Shown here: positions 34,263-46,200 of the stretch, piece by piece
Layout of the letters: each line of letters begins with the position of its first letter
Position numbering within the stretch: the first letter of the stretch is position 1
DNA from: Limonium bicolor
Taxonomy: Eukaryota; Streptophyta; Magnoliopsida; Caryophyllales; Plumbaginaceae
NCBI GenBank assembly: GCA_023374045.1
Contig: CM041777.1
Span: forward strand, 460,096,251 to 460,160,250
Direction of reading: 5' to 3'
Length of the DNA: 64,000 nt
Notes under the pieces: model-generated
Databases searched by the model: none
What the model was told of the DNA's origin: nothing
Seen by the model: the letters and a program-made list of their open reading frames with translations, nothing else
Made by a program: the position numbers and the translations under genes

Positions 34263-37200
34263 TTAAGTTACAGTGAAGACTTTCACCACTTTAGATGTGT
34301 CGCAGACAACAAGGTGTTCTGAATCAGTTGGGGTAGTACATAGCCAGTTTACCTGTCAGAAACCCATTGCTCTTATTTGCTGATGAACAATGTGATAGGG
34401 GGGCAATGCTTGTTGGTAAAGATAAGTCGACAAGAAACTTACCTTCCTTGGCAACTCAATATGGTGAGGAGTAACACTATCTCCATCTGTAGGATTCTCC
34501 GCATTGTCGAGATACCCAGACCAATTCCAAACCTTAACTGACTTGTCATTGCCACCTGAAATAATCAGCTTTCCCCTCTCCCCAAATGATGAGAATGCCC
34601 TGCCAATAATAAAGGATTCAAACGTCAAACTCAGAACCAAACTGAAGCTTTCCAAACCCACAAAAAATAAAAAAGCAATTAAGACGTACACACAGGAAGC
34701 AGCAGCAGAATGCCCTCCAAATGAGTGATCCAAGTGAAGAGTTCTTCCCTTCTCCGGATTCAGAGTCTCATTATCCCCTGCCGAAATAGTATCCCTAGAT
34801 TTTGATGCATTCCTGGGTTTTGAGCCACTCTTTACCTTCTTGGAAGCTAGCTCTGATTCTATATCGATCACGCTCACAGCACCATCACCCCTGGCCACAG
34901 CACAGATCTTGCCAGTTTTCTCAAACACATCAATTTCAGGAACTGCTATGGCGTGAAGAAAAGGCGGGTTATAACTTGGTGCTGTGCTCTCCTGACTGCA
35001 GTTGGCGGAGGCTGTGGAGGACATAAGTGGATCTGAGTTAGCAAAGGCAACAGGTTTTCTTCCTCAAGAGCAATTTCCTTAATAATGATAAAAAAGAGTT
35101 GTGAAACGAAAATGAATAAGGAAAGAAAAACAGAGGTGCAGTTTATATTAATTTCATACTGAAATCCATAACATGGAATGCACGGCCCTTGGAGAAGTCC
35201 CATAGTATAAGTTTACAATCCAAACCACCACTTATAACTGCACCAAAAGATTGAAGAAAAAGACTGAGAGCTACAACTAATGATACTGATAGCAGTATAT
35301 AATTGAAGGCATGCTCAATACCAAGAAAGGACTATCCCAAATCTACAAGAACCGAATGGAAGTTCCCAAGAGTGGGAAATCAAACTTTTCCTTGTTAGTT
35401 CAATGGTTCTCCGTGATAAATCATATTTCATTATGTTAACTATAGGATTGCAGCTCTTCTGTCACTTGACTGATTGATGCAATACATCTATCATTTTTGT
35501 TGAAAGAGTAATACAAAAAATAGTTATACCTACCTTCCCAAGGTTTCCAAGTAATGAATTGAACAGTGCTGCATATCTAAAGTACAGAATTAAGGCCAAT
35601 GGGATTTATAATAGAGACTCCCCAACCATGCAAGAATAAGTCGAATTATCACTGTCAAAAAGTTTGAACAGCATCTAAACCAATCAAATAAGCTTATACA
35701 TCAATACAGGGACTTTAGTAAAATATTGGGATGAATGAAGAAAGGAATATCTTCCTTCTAATGGATAAGAAACTATTAAATGAAATAAAGAGAACAGATC
35801 TTATATTGAAAGAAACAAAAGAAGAAAACTATATGCCAGAAACAAATCCTCCGAAGATGGAAAAGAGGGAAAGACGTCATGAATGCCCCAGCAGAGGAAG
35901 GATACACTTGAATGACCAGATCGCAGCGTTTTAAACATGCATTTTTGTCCAATATCAATTATCTGTCATGCAAGTTGGGTTGAACAACAAATGTAAATAA
36001 TACAGTAACAAGAGCCTCAGCAAGAGAGATTCTCAACGAAGAGAGAAGAACTAGCAAAGCTTAATAAGACTAACGAATGATAACCGATTACTTTCATCTC
36101 AAATTTACATGACTAGAATATAGTACGCAGTGACAAGAACACTCTTCGTCTAAAATTACTCATGTTTAATATCAAAACGCTTATGTATCACAGCTCTACA
36201 CAGTAAAATTAAGTGAGTAAATCCTAAAACTTTCTTGAGTATAAATATTGGTATAGGCTTTCCCCAATATATATTTTACTTTGATTTCCACTTCATTCAC
36301 AAATTAACACAATCCTTTTCACACCTATGTGAGAATATAAAGTTTAGGCTGTGTATCAAGGCATTTGTTGTCTAAACATCCTTTACTGCATACAATTCAA
36401 TAACATATATCACAACCCTTACTGCACTACAAAGCAGTAGGTAAAGCCCGAAAGTTCAAACTAAGAATACACATTATGAAGGGAAAAAAATAAGCAATCG
36501 TTGAGTTTTATGCATGCTAGAAAAGTGCTGTCCAGAATTCTCTCGAGGAAGTGCTCCACAGAGACATTAGGAAACATTTCCAACCCTAAAAGGCAGCTAA
36601 AAGCTCTGATCATTGTCCAATCTTAATCAGGTTCTTTGGGTCTTACAGAATTCCAGCTAAAGTGTTGAACAGTCCTCATTAATATTGTTATTAATATTAG
36701 ATGCATTCTGTCTAATATGTTTGTATTTTGTCATTTGTATTTCCCTGCAATTAGTTACTTATTAAGCAGATTATTTAATAATGATGTTTCCAAGGTAGTG
36801 GGGTATTCCAACAGTCAGGAAACCCAGCCGTTTCATCCTCTATCTTCCCTCTAGAGTATTCTACCCCCTTGTATAAATATGTATGTGTTCTCTCAATTAT
36901 AAATATACAATTCCTCTCATTTCTCTTCATGGTATCAGAGCTAATACTCTACACAAAACCTTTTTTTTTACTTCACCGTCAGCCTTCATTATTGTCCAGT
37001 TCAGCAGCCTTCATTGTTGCCTTTTCTCATCTCTTCTAAATAAGTATTATCCTATCTTTAATAGCCTTCATCGCTGTTTCCTTCAACCTTTCAGCCTTCA
37101 TTGCTGATTGACAGCCTTCATCGTCGTACCTTCACCTTTAACAGCCTTTATCGCTGTTTCTTTGTCTTCAACTACGTTACAACTATGTTGGTTGATTCGA

Positions 37201-40200
37201 GCGTTACTTCCGCTGCTCCCACAAATCCTAATAAAGGAGAGTTTCAAAATGTCCAGGCTTGTTACAAGCTTACTGGACAGAACTACCTCTTATGGATCAG
37301 GTTATCAAGAAATACCTCAAAGGCAAAGGGAACTCAAAGGCAAAGGGAAATTGAGTCACTTAACTGATTCTCCTCCAGCAAAGGAAGAACTCACTTTTTC
37401 AGCATGGGAGGAAACAATTCTATGATTGTTTCTTGGCTTTGGGATGCTATGGATCCAAAGATAAGTATCAACTGTATGTTCCTTGAGACAGCCAAAGAGG
37501 TTTGGGATTTCCTTCAAAGATCTTACTCTAAAAAGGCGGATGACGCGACCATCTGTGGGCTAACTGTTAGAGCAGTCAACACGAAACAAGGAACTCAATC
37601 CAATCAAGAGTACGCCACAACCTTACAAAATTTATGGCAAGAGCTTGATCAATGCAAACCATTGGTGATGAAATGTCCAGACGATGCCACAAAATTCAAG
37701 GAGATTGTGGGAAAAGGTAGAATCTATGCCTTCTTAGCTGGATTAAATCCTGATTATGATCAAGTTAGAGTCTAGATTCTTAGCCAGAAAGGTAGCACAC
37801 TTGAAGAGACCATCGCTACTGTCAAAGCTGAAGAAAAAAGGAGATCTATCATGCTGAAGACCTCCGAAGATTCTACCTCTGCCCTTGCTACTGGTCAAGG
37901 AGGGTACAAGGGTCCAAGGACAATCGTTGGTGCTCATATTGCAAGAAATCAGGTCATAATCGGGATAGATGCTGGAAATTGTATGGGAAACAACCCTTCA
38001 AGGACATGAACCAGCAGTCCACTCGTCCTCAAGCTGACCTAGCAGCTGAATCTTCAAAGGAAACTACAGAAACAACAGCTTAGTTAAGTGCTGCAGATCT
38101 TGAGAAATTCTTGGCCTTTATGAAAGACCCTTGAGAAACAGCCGAATGGTAACTCATCTAGCAACTATTCTCTCTTTTTCTCAGGTAATCACTGGTCTCC
38201 TAATGTTGTAGTGCTTCAGATAAAACCCGATCTAGTAATTGGATACAAGATTCAGGAGTCACTGATCATATGACTTTTTCCAAAAACCATTTTCATAGCT
38301 ATGATTCCACCACAAAACAGATTATTACAGCCAATGGTTCCCTTGCACCTGCTGCCGGACAAGGGACTGTTTACCTTTCAAAGAACTTGGAACTAAAAGC
38401 AATTTTCCATGCTCTTACCTTATCTGTTAACCTAATGTCCATTTCAAAGCTAACCAAGGATCTTAATTGTTATGCTATTTTCTCTCCTTCTGAGTGCATT
38501 CTGCAGGGCCTACACTCGGGGAGGAAGATTGGTCATGCTAAGGAAAGGAACGGACTGTATTTTCGGAGGTGTTAAGGAAAACCGAACTTAAGCCTTGTCC
38601 ACCACTACCACAAACAAAGCCCTCTATTTGTTTCATCAAAGATTAGGCCACCCACCATTTGGTCTTCTTAAGCATATGTATCCTGAGTTGTTCCAAGGAA
38701 AAAATGTTGTTGATTTTATCTGTGAAGTGTGTATGAAAGCTAAACACACTAGGGTTTCCTTTCCTTTGAGTAATACAAGAAGTGCATCCCCTTTTCAACT
38801 TATTCATAGTGATGTTTGGGGTCCTGCTCCTTTGGATAACATTTCTGGTGCAAAATGGTACATTTCCTTCATTGATGATTGTACCTTGAACCACATGGGT
38901 CTATCTCCTGAAACACAAATCTGAAGTGAGCAATATCATTCCCACCTTTTGCTCCATGATTCACAATCAATTCAATACAAAAATTCAAGAGTTTTGAACT
39001 GATAATGCCAAGGACTATTTCAACCACTCTTCCTTGTTTCCAGCAACAAATCAATGTTGTATTTCTGTTGCGAGATGAATATGCCTTTGGAAGATCGTGC
39101 CATGGTGGCCCATGCAGGTAAATACCACTCATTGACACTTTTTCCAAACTCATGGGATTATTCACGAGTCATCCTGTGTCTACACCCCACAACAAAACGG
39201 AGTAGCTGAAAAGAAAAATCGTCACATCCTTGAAGTTGCCCGTGCTCTCTTATTCCAAGCCAATGCACCCAAACACTATTGGGGGGAAGCTGTTCTAACA
39301 GCCCCTTTCTAATTAATAGATTACCTTCTTGTGCCATCCACTACAAAAGTCCCTTGGCTTTCCTCAAAAATTTCACCCTTATTTTCATCCATCTCCAGGA
39401 CTTGAACAAAAAGTGTTTGGTTGCACTACCTTTGTTCATATTCACAACTCTCAAAGGGGGAAACTTGACCCTAGAGCTCTCAAATGCATCTTCCTTGGAT
39501 ATTCAGCAACTCAAAAAGGATACAAATGCTACCATCCCACCACCAAAAGAACCTATGTCACCACTGATGTCATTTTCGATGAGCCTAAACCCTTTTTTTT
39601 GCAATCCTACTACTACAGGAGATGAGTCATGCTCTTCCACCATTGAGTCACTTCAACCTTTAAGATTGCCACCTCAAGAATATCCTCCAACACCTGACTC
39701 GACCAACAATCCTAACACCAACATTCAGCAAACAGAAACCTCTACCACACCATTGCACAACACATTTGAACAAACAGAAAAATCCACCCCAGCATTCCCA
39801 TTTTTTCCTCTAACTTACAGCAGAAGGGCACCCGTTCCTGACAAGACACATGGCCAAGATTCCAACCTACAGGAAGGTCCCGAGGATGCAACACCAGATA
39901 TGGCAGAGGATGTGGCAACAGATCTTTCATCCTGTTCGCCCTCCTTACCTCCACCTGATTCAGATCTTCACCTTCTATGCCCTTAGAAAAGGTATTCGAG
40001 AGTGTACCAATAAGCCCTTATACCCATTAGCCAAATTCACCTCCACTCACAAACTTTCCCCTGCACACAAGCTTTTCCTCAACAAAATCGAAGAGATTCC
40101 TATACCCAAAACCGTAACTGAAGCATTTCAACATAAGGAGTGGAGGGAAGCCATAAAAGAAGATAGAGAGGAACCACACTTGGGAAATTGTGGACAGACT

Positions 40201-43200
40201 TACTGGAAAGAATGTAGTAGACTGCAAATAGGTCTTTACTTTAAAATATAAATCTGATGGCAACCTAGAAAGGTATAAGGCTTGTCTTGTGGCTAAAGGT
40301 TTTACACAAGCCTATGGGATTGACTATGTGGAGACTTTTGCTCCGGTTGCCAAAATGAATACAGTTCGTATTCTATTGTCTCTTGCTGCTCATTTTGATT
40401 GGAGTCTATCACAGTTTGATGTGAAAATGTCTTTCTCCATGAAGACCTTGAAGAAGAAATCTATACGAAGACTCCGCCAGGTTTTGCTCACCTTCTACAA
40501 ACAAAGTGCAGATTGAAGAAGGCTCTTTATGGCCTTAAACAATCTACTCGGGCATGGTTTGGTAGATTTGCTAACGTGATGAAGAATGTAGGTTACAAGC
40601 AAAGTTAAGGTGACCATACCCTATTTATGAAGTATTCATCATCAAGGGGAGTAACTATACTATTGGTATATGTGGATGAGATCATTGTTACAGGCAATGA
40701 TATGGATGAGAGAGAGCAACTGAGCAAAAGATTGGAATCAAAGTTTGAAATCAAAAGCTTAGGCAAGCTGAAATATTTCCTTGGAATTGAAGAGGCACGA
40801 TCTTCCAAAGGCATATTCATCTCACCGTAGAAATACATCATTGATTTGTTGCTGGAAACAGAAGAGTGGTAGTATACCAGCTTGCACACCCATTGATCCT
40901 AACCATAAGCTTGGTGCGGCCCTTGATGATCCGGTTGTGGATAAAGAAACATATCAAAAATTGTGTGGAAAATTAATCTACCTGTCCCACACAAGGCCAG
41001 ACATTGCTTATCCTGTCTCGGTAATCAGCCAGTTCATGCATGATCCTAGAGAATGTCATCTCGCAGCAGCTTATAGAATCCTTCACTATCTTAAGGGTAG
41101 TCCATGAAAAGGAAGTTTATTCAAAAGGGACAGTGAACTAACTTTAGAAGCATTCACAGATGCTGACTACGCAGGAACAGTGGTAGATAGAAGATCTACC
41201 TCAGGATACTATGTATTTTTGGCTGGAAATCTAGTAATATGGAGAAGTAAAAAGCAGAGAGTTGTTGCTAGATCATCGGCTGAATCTGAGTTTCGTTCTG
41301 GGAACTACTATGGTGCCAGATTATTCTAAATGATCTAAAAATGAAGTGGAAGGGAGCTATGAAGTTGAAGTGCGACAACCAATCAGCCATCAAGATGGCT
41401 AGAAATTTTGTTCAGCATGAAAAGACCAAGCATATTGAGATAGATCGACATTTCATTAGAGAAAAACTTGAACAAGGAATTGTTGATTTGAGTTATATCT
41501 CTTTAGAGAAACAGATTGCAGATGTGCTAACAAAAGGTCTTCACAGCTCTCGATTTCAGCAATTAATTTCCCCGCTTGGAATGGATGACATGCACCATTC
41601 AGCTTGAGGGGGAGTGTTGGACAGTCATCATTAATATTGTTATTAATATTAGATGCATTCTATCTAATTTGTTTGTATTCTATCCATTTGTATTTCCTGT
41701 AATTAATTACTTATTAGACAGATTATTTAAATATGATGTTTCCTAGGTAGTGAGGTATTCCAACAGTCAGGAAACCCTTTATCTTCCCTCTAGAGTATTC
41801 TACCCCCTTGTATAAATATGTATCTGTTCAATAATAAATATATAATTCCTCTTATTTCTCTTCATAAAGTTTTCAAATGGGTGGATCATGGAGGAGAAAT
41901 GCAGAGAAATTGTTATGGAGGTGTGGGGTAATTCATCTCTCAATCTAAATCAAACATTAGTTCAGTGTGCTACGAAGTTGTCATCTTGGAAGGGGTGGTC
42001 TCTAAAGAGAATAAAGTGGAAGATGAGAGTCAAGAAGACAGAACTAGATTCTCTCACTAAGAGTCCTTTTGGTTCAGACTCAAATAGAAAAAGATTACCC
42101 ATGGAAACTGAAATATTGGCTATGAAAGAAGAAATATGGTGGCATCAGAGATCCATGGATTCATGGATCAAAGTTGGGGATAAGAATACCAGTTATTTCC
42201 ACTCCAAAGCCACCGAAGCAAAAAGGGCCAATGGTATCTTTGGGTTAAGGGATGTGCATTTGAAGATGTGTTACAGATGGGATGAGATTGAGAACATTTT
42301 GAGAAGCTATTCTCATAATTTGTTTGCCTCTCAAAATTTAGTAAGTTATCCGAGGTTTGAATCAACAATGGCAGATAGACTTTCTCCTCAGTTCATTCAC
42401 AACCTCAACTTTCCTTATTCGGTTTTGGAAGTGATGGATGCAATCAATAGTGTTGGCTCCAACAAGTCTCCGAGTCTAGACGGGTTCAACAGTAAATTCT
42501 ATAAATATATGATTCCTCTCGTTTCTCTTCATAAATCTTTCAAATGGGTGGATCATGGAGGAGAAATGCAGAGAAATTGTTATGGAGGTGTGGGGTAATT
42601 CATCTCTCAATCTAAATCAAACATTAGTTCAGTGTGCTACAAAGTTGTCATCTTGGAAGGGGTGGTCTCTAAAGAGAATAAAGTGGAAGATGAGAGTCAA
42701 GAAGACAGAACTGGATTCTCTCACTAAGAGTCCTTTTGGTTCAGACTCAAATAGAAAAAGATTACCCATGGAAATTGAAATATTGGCTATGAAAGAAGAA
42801 ATATGGTGGCATCAGAGATCCATGGATTCATGGATCAAAGTTGGGGATAAGAATACCAGTTATTTCCACTCCAAAGCCACCGGAGCAAAAAGGGCCAATG
42901 GTATCTTTGGGTTAAGGGATGTGAATTTGAAGATGTGTTACAGATGGGATGAGATTGAGAACATTTTGAGAAGCTATTCTCATAATTTGTTTGCCTCTCA
43001 AAATTCAGTAAGTGATCCGAGGTTTGAATCAACAATGGCAGATAGACTTTCTCCTCAGTTCATTCACAACCTCAACTTTCCTTATTCGGTTTTGGAAGTG
43101 ATGGATGCAATCAATAGTGTTGGCTCCAACAAGTCTCCGAGTCTAGATGGGTTCAACAGTAAATTCTATAAAACTTATTGGAGATTTGTAGGTAATCATA

Positions 43201-46200
43201 TTATTGAATCAGTCCTCTCAATTCTTAGAGATGATGCTATGCCGAGGGCTTAAATGATTATTCAATTGCTCTTATTCCAAAGATTGGAGGAGTTGTGGAC
43301 ATGGCAACCTTTAGACTCATTGCTCTATGTAACTTTGGTTAAAAAGTTGTTTCTAAAGTTCTAGCGAAAACAATTCAAGCCATGCTCCCAATTATTATTT
43401 ATGAGAATCAAGCTGGTTTTGTCAAGGTCAGTTGATTTCAGATAATATCATTCTAGCTGGAAAACTTCATCACTTCTTTGATAAAAGTAAAGCTACAAAA
43501 AAAGGTTTTTTTGCTCTCAAAATTGACTTGAGTAAGGTTTACAGTAGATTGGAGTGGGGTTATATCTACAAAATCCTGAAGGCCATGGGTTTCCCTTCAA
43601 ATGGTTATCACCTGTCAAGAAGTGTATTACCTCACTTAGGTGTGCCATCTTAGTAAATGGCTCCCCGAGCAAATTTTTCCACCAAACAAGAGTAATTAGA
43701 CAAGGTGACCCTCTATCTCATTTCCTGTGCATTTTAGTTCAAGAGTCTCTATCCAGTTTCCTCAACAGATCAGAAAGGTTAGGGAACTATAAAGGGATAA
43801 AGATGAAATATGATAGTCCTCCTATTTCTCATCTGGCTTCTGCTGACGATATAATTTTCTTCAGAACTGCCTCTGAGAAGAATGCTCAATATTTAAGAGA
43901 AACTCACCAGAAGTTCCTTTTCTCTTCTGGTCATCTTATCAACATGGAGAAATCTGAGCTTATGTTTAGCAAGAAGCTAAGTCCTACAATCAAATCTAAA
44001 CTCTCGAATTTGACGGGAGTTCATGAAGTGAGTCAGCTGTCTAGATACCTTGGTTTCCCTCTGAAGATGGGAAGAAATAAAACTCAGATTTATGAGTATC
44101 TTATAACTGCAGTTCAGAAAAGAATCTCTTTTTTGGAGTAAGCAATGTCATAAGCTGCTCGAAAAGTTATGGTGGCTAGTGTTCTCCAAGCTATCCCTTG
44201 TTATACGATGTCGCTTTTCCTTCTCCCTAAATCCATTGTAGATAAGCTCAATTCTATCTTTTCTGGTTTTTGGTGGGGTGGGAAGAATGCCACAAAACCT
44301 ATGCATTGGATTAAATGGAGGAAAGTGTGTAAGAAGTCAGATCAAGATGGTTTGGGGTTTAGAGAAGTTCAACAAGGCCTTACAGACAAAACAGTTATGG
44401 AGGATATAGGATCAGCCTGATACGATTTTTTCCATAAATCTTATGTGTTTGTATTTCCCGTCCTCTTGTATAATTGAAGCTGTTAGATCTATCAAGGGTA
44501 GTCCGATATGGAGATCCTTAATTCCTAACATTGAGATCTAGAATAAATGGATTGGGAAATAGATGGGAAAGGGGACTCTGTTTCTACGTGGAACTCCCCT
44601 TAGGTGCCGAGAGATGAAAACTTTTATATATCTTCTCCAAAATCTCCGAATATCAGTAATGATTTGAAAGTTGCAAATTTTGTAAATGCAAATCAATCTA
44701 CTTGGAATATCTCCAAGCTTCAAAGCTTCCTTAGTCCATTAAAGAGTGATTTTATTGCTTCTTTGACTATCAGTGATGATGAAGATGACAAATGGGTTTG
44801 GCATTACTCTAAAGACAAAATTTACACTTTAAAGTCAAGATACTCCATGATTCAAGAATATTAACAAAGAGAATGGTCAATCATCTATGATTAATGATAA
44901 TGTCTCTATTATGGACAAGTTGCTCTCAAGTGTCCTCCTAGAGCTAAACTCATCCTCTGGAAATTTCTAAACGGAATCTCTCCTTGCCAAGCAAATATTT
45001 GCAAGAGAATAGGGGGCTCTAAGGACTTTTTTTTATGGAATAGAAGACAATGTCTCATTGCTTTTTACAATGTTGTGCAGTGGCATCAATCTGGGATCAC
45101 TCTATTGAGGTGCATAATATTCCTTCTGGTGACAATGGGGTAGTATTTGACTGGTTCATAGATATGGCAAAGATGTGGAGTAGTTTAAAACTTTTTGCGG
45201 TGGTTAACTTGATGTGGGTCATATATGATGCAAGGAACAAATGTAAACCTGATCCAAGTCTAGCTTGGTGGACAGTGGTGGATCATAACCAAGCTTTCAC
45301 AGAAGCTTACAAAAACTCTGCCCTTGATCAGATGCAAGGAAATGTTGTGGTGAACACTTGGAAGCCCCCGCCAAATGGCTGGGCAACCTCTATATCTGCT
45401 TTGATAATATCGATGTGAAGACTAACCAAGTTTTTTTTTGGGACTGAAGAAGAAGGAGAAGAGGAGACTATTGCTGAAATTCAAGTCTTCAGAAATCTTT
45501 GTTCCTCTCTTAGCTCTATTTTGTGCAATATAAGTAATGACTGTTAATTTCCCCACTTGTTAGTAGCAAAGATGTTTAACTGCTCTCCCTAAGATGTTCA
45601 AATTTGGAAAGGAAATCATACTCCTTTGAAGATTAGGACAGCTTGTATTTTGGACTTAGAAACTATGATGTAATTGTTATGTGCAATGTGATATCCCAAG
45701 TTTGATCCAAAAAAAAAAGCTATACCAAAAATATTTCAATACAAACATCTTCCACAAATAGAACTATTCTTTTATTTATAACAACTACAATGCTTATGAA
45801 GAAATAGATACTGATCCTGCATCTAACCATTCTATGACATCAAACATCCAATGGGAAAACACATATTTGAAAATTAAAGAATGCATACCTTGACATCACC
45901 ACTATCATCTGCTGCAGCGACAAATGATGCCTTTGAGTTGCATACTATCTACAATAAAGCCTTTGTAAGTACAGCTCATGTATGGTTGATAAGATTAGGA
46001 ATAGCTACATGTGCGGAAAAGAGATGAGAAGTGATACTTAATTCAATTGACGAATGAAAAAAGTGTACAGAATACATGAAATCAGGGCAAAAAAATAACA
46101 TAGGAAAATGATTGATTTAATAAAAGAAGTTACATCATGAAAATATTAGGTAGGTGCAAGAACAATTATACATACGATGCATGCCGGTATTGGAGCAAGC

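Larger units (their letters stand above)
36663..41864 (+). mobile_element. Ty1/Copia LTR retrotransposon (Copia 1) in intron 5 of the WD40 gene
   Basis: The LTRs are 36663-36929 and 41615-41864. Both start TGTTG and end TTCTCTTCA, and they are very similar apart from an 18-base segment missing in the 3' copy. The target duplication TAAAG is exact (36658-36662 and 41865-41869). A methionine-tRNA primer site (TGGTATCAGAGC, 36930-36941) follows the 5' LTR and a purine tract (GAGGGGGAG, 41606-41614) precedes the 3' LTR. The order gag, protease region, integrase, reverse transcriptase, RNase H is Copia-type. Many stops and shifts make it defective. It is opposite in orientation to the host gene. 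Confidence 0.95.

Noticed and set aside
35731..35934. 67-codon plus-strand frame
   Set aside because: It overlaps WD40 exon 6 and its intron on the opposite strand and has no known motif.
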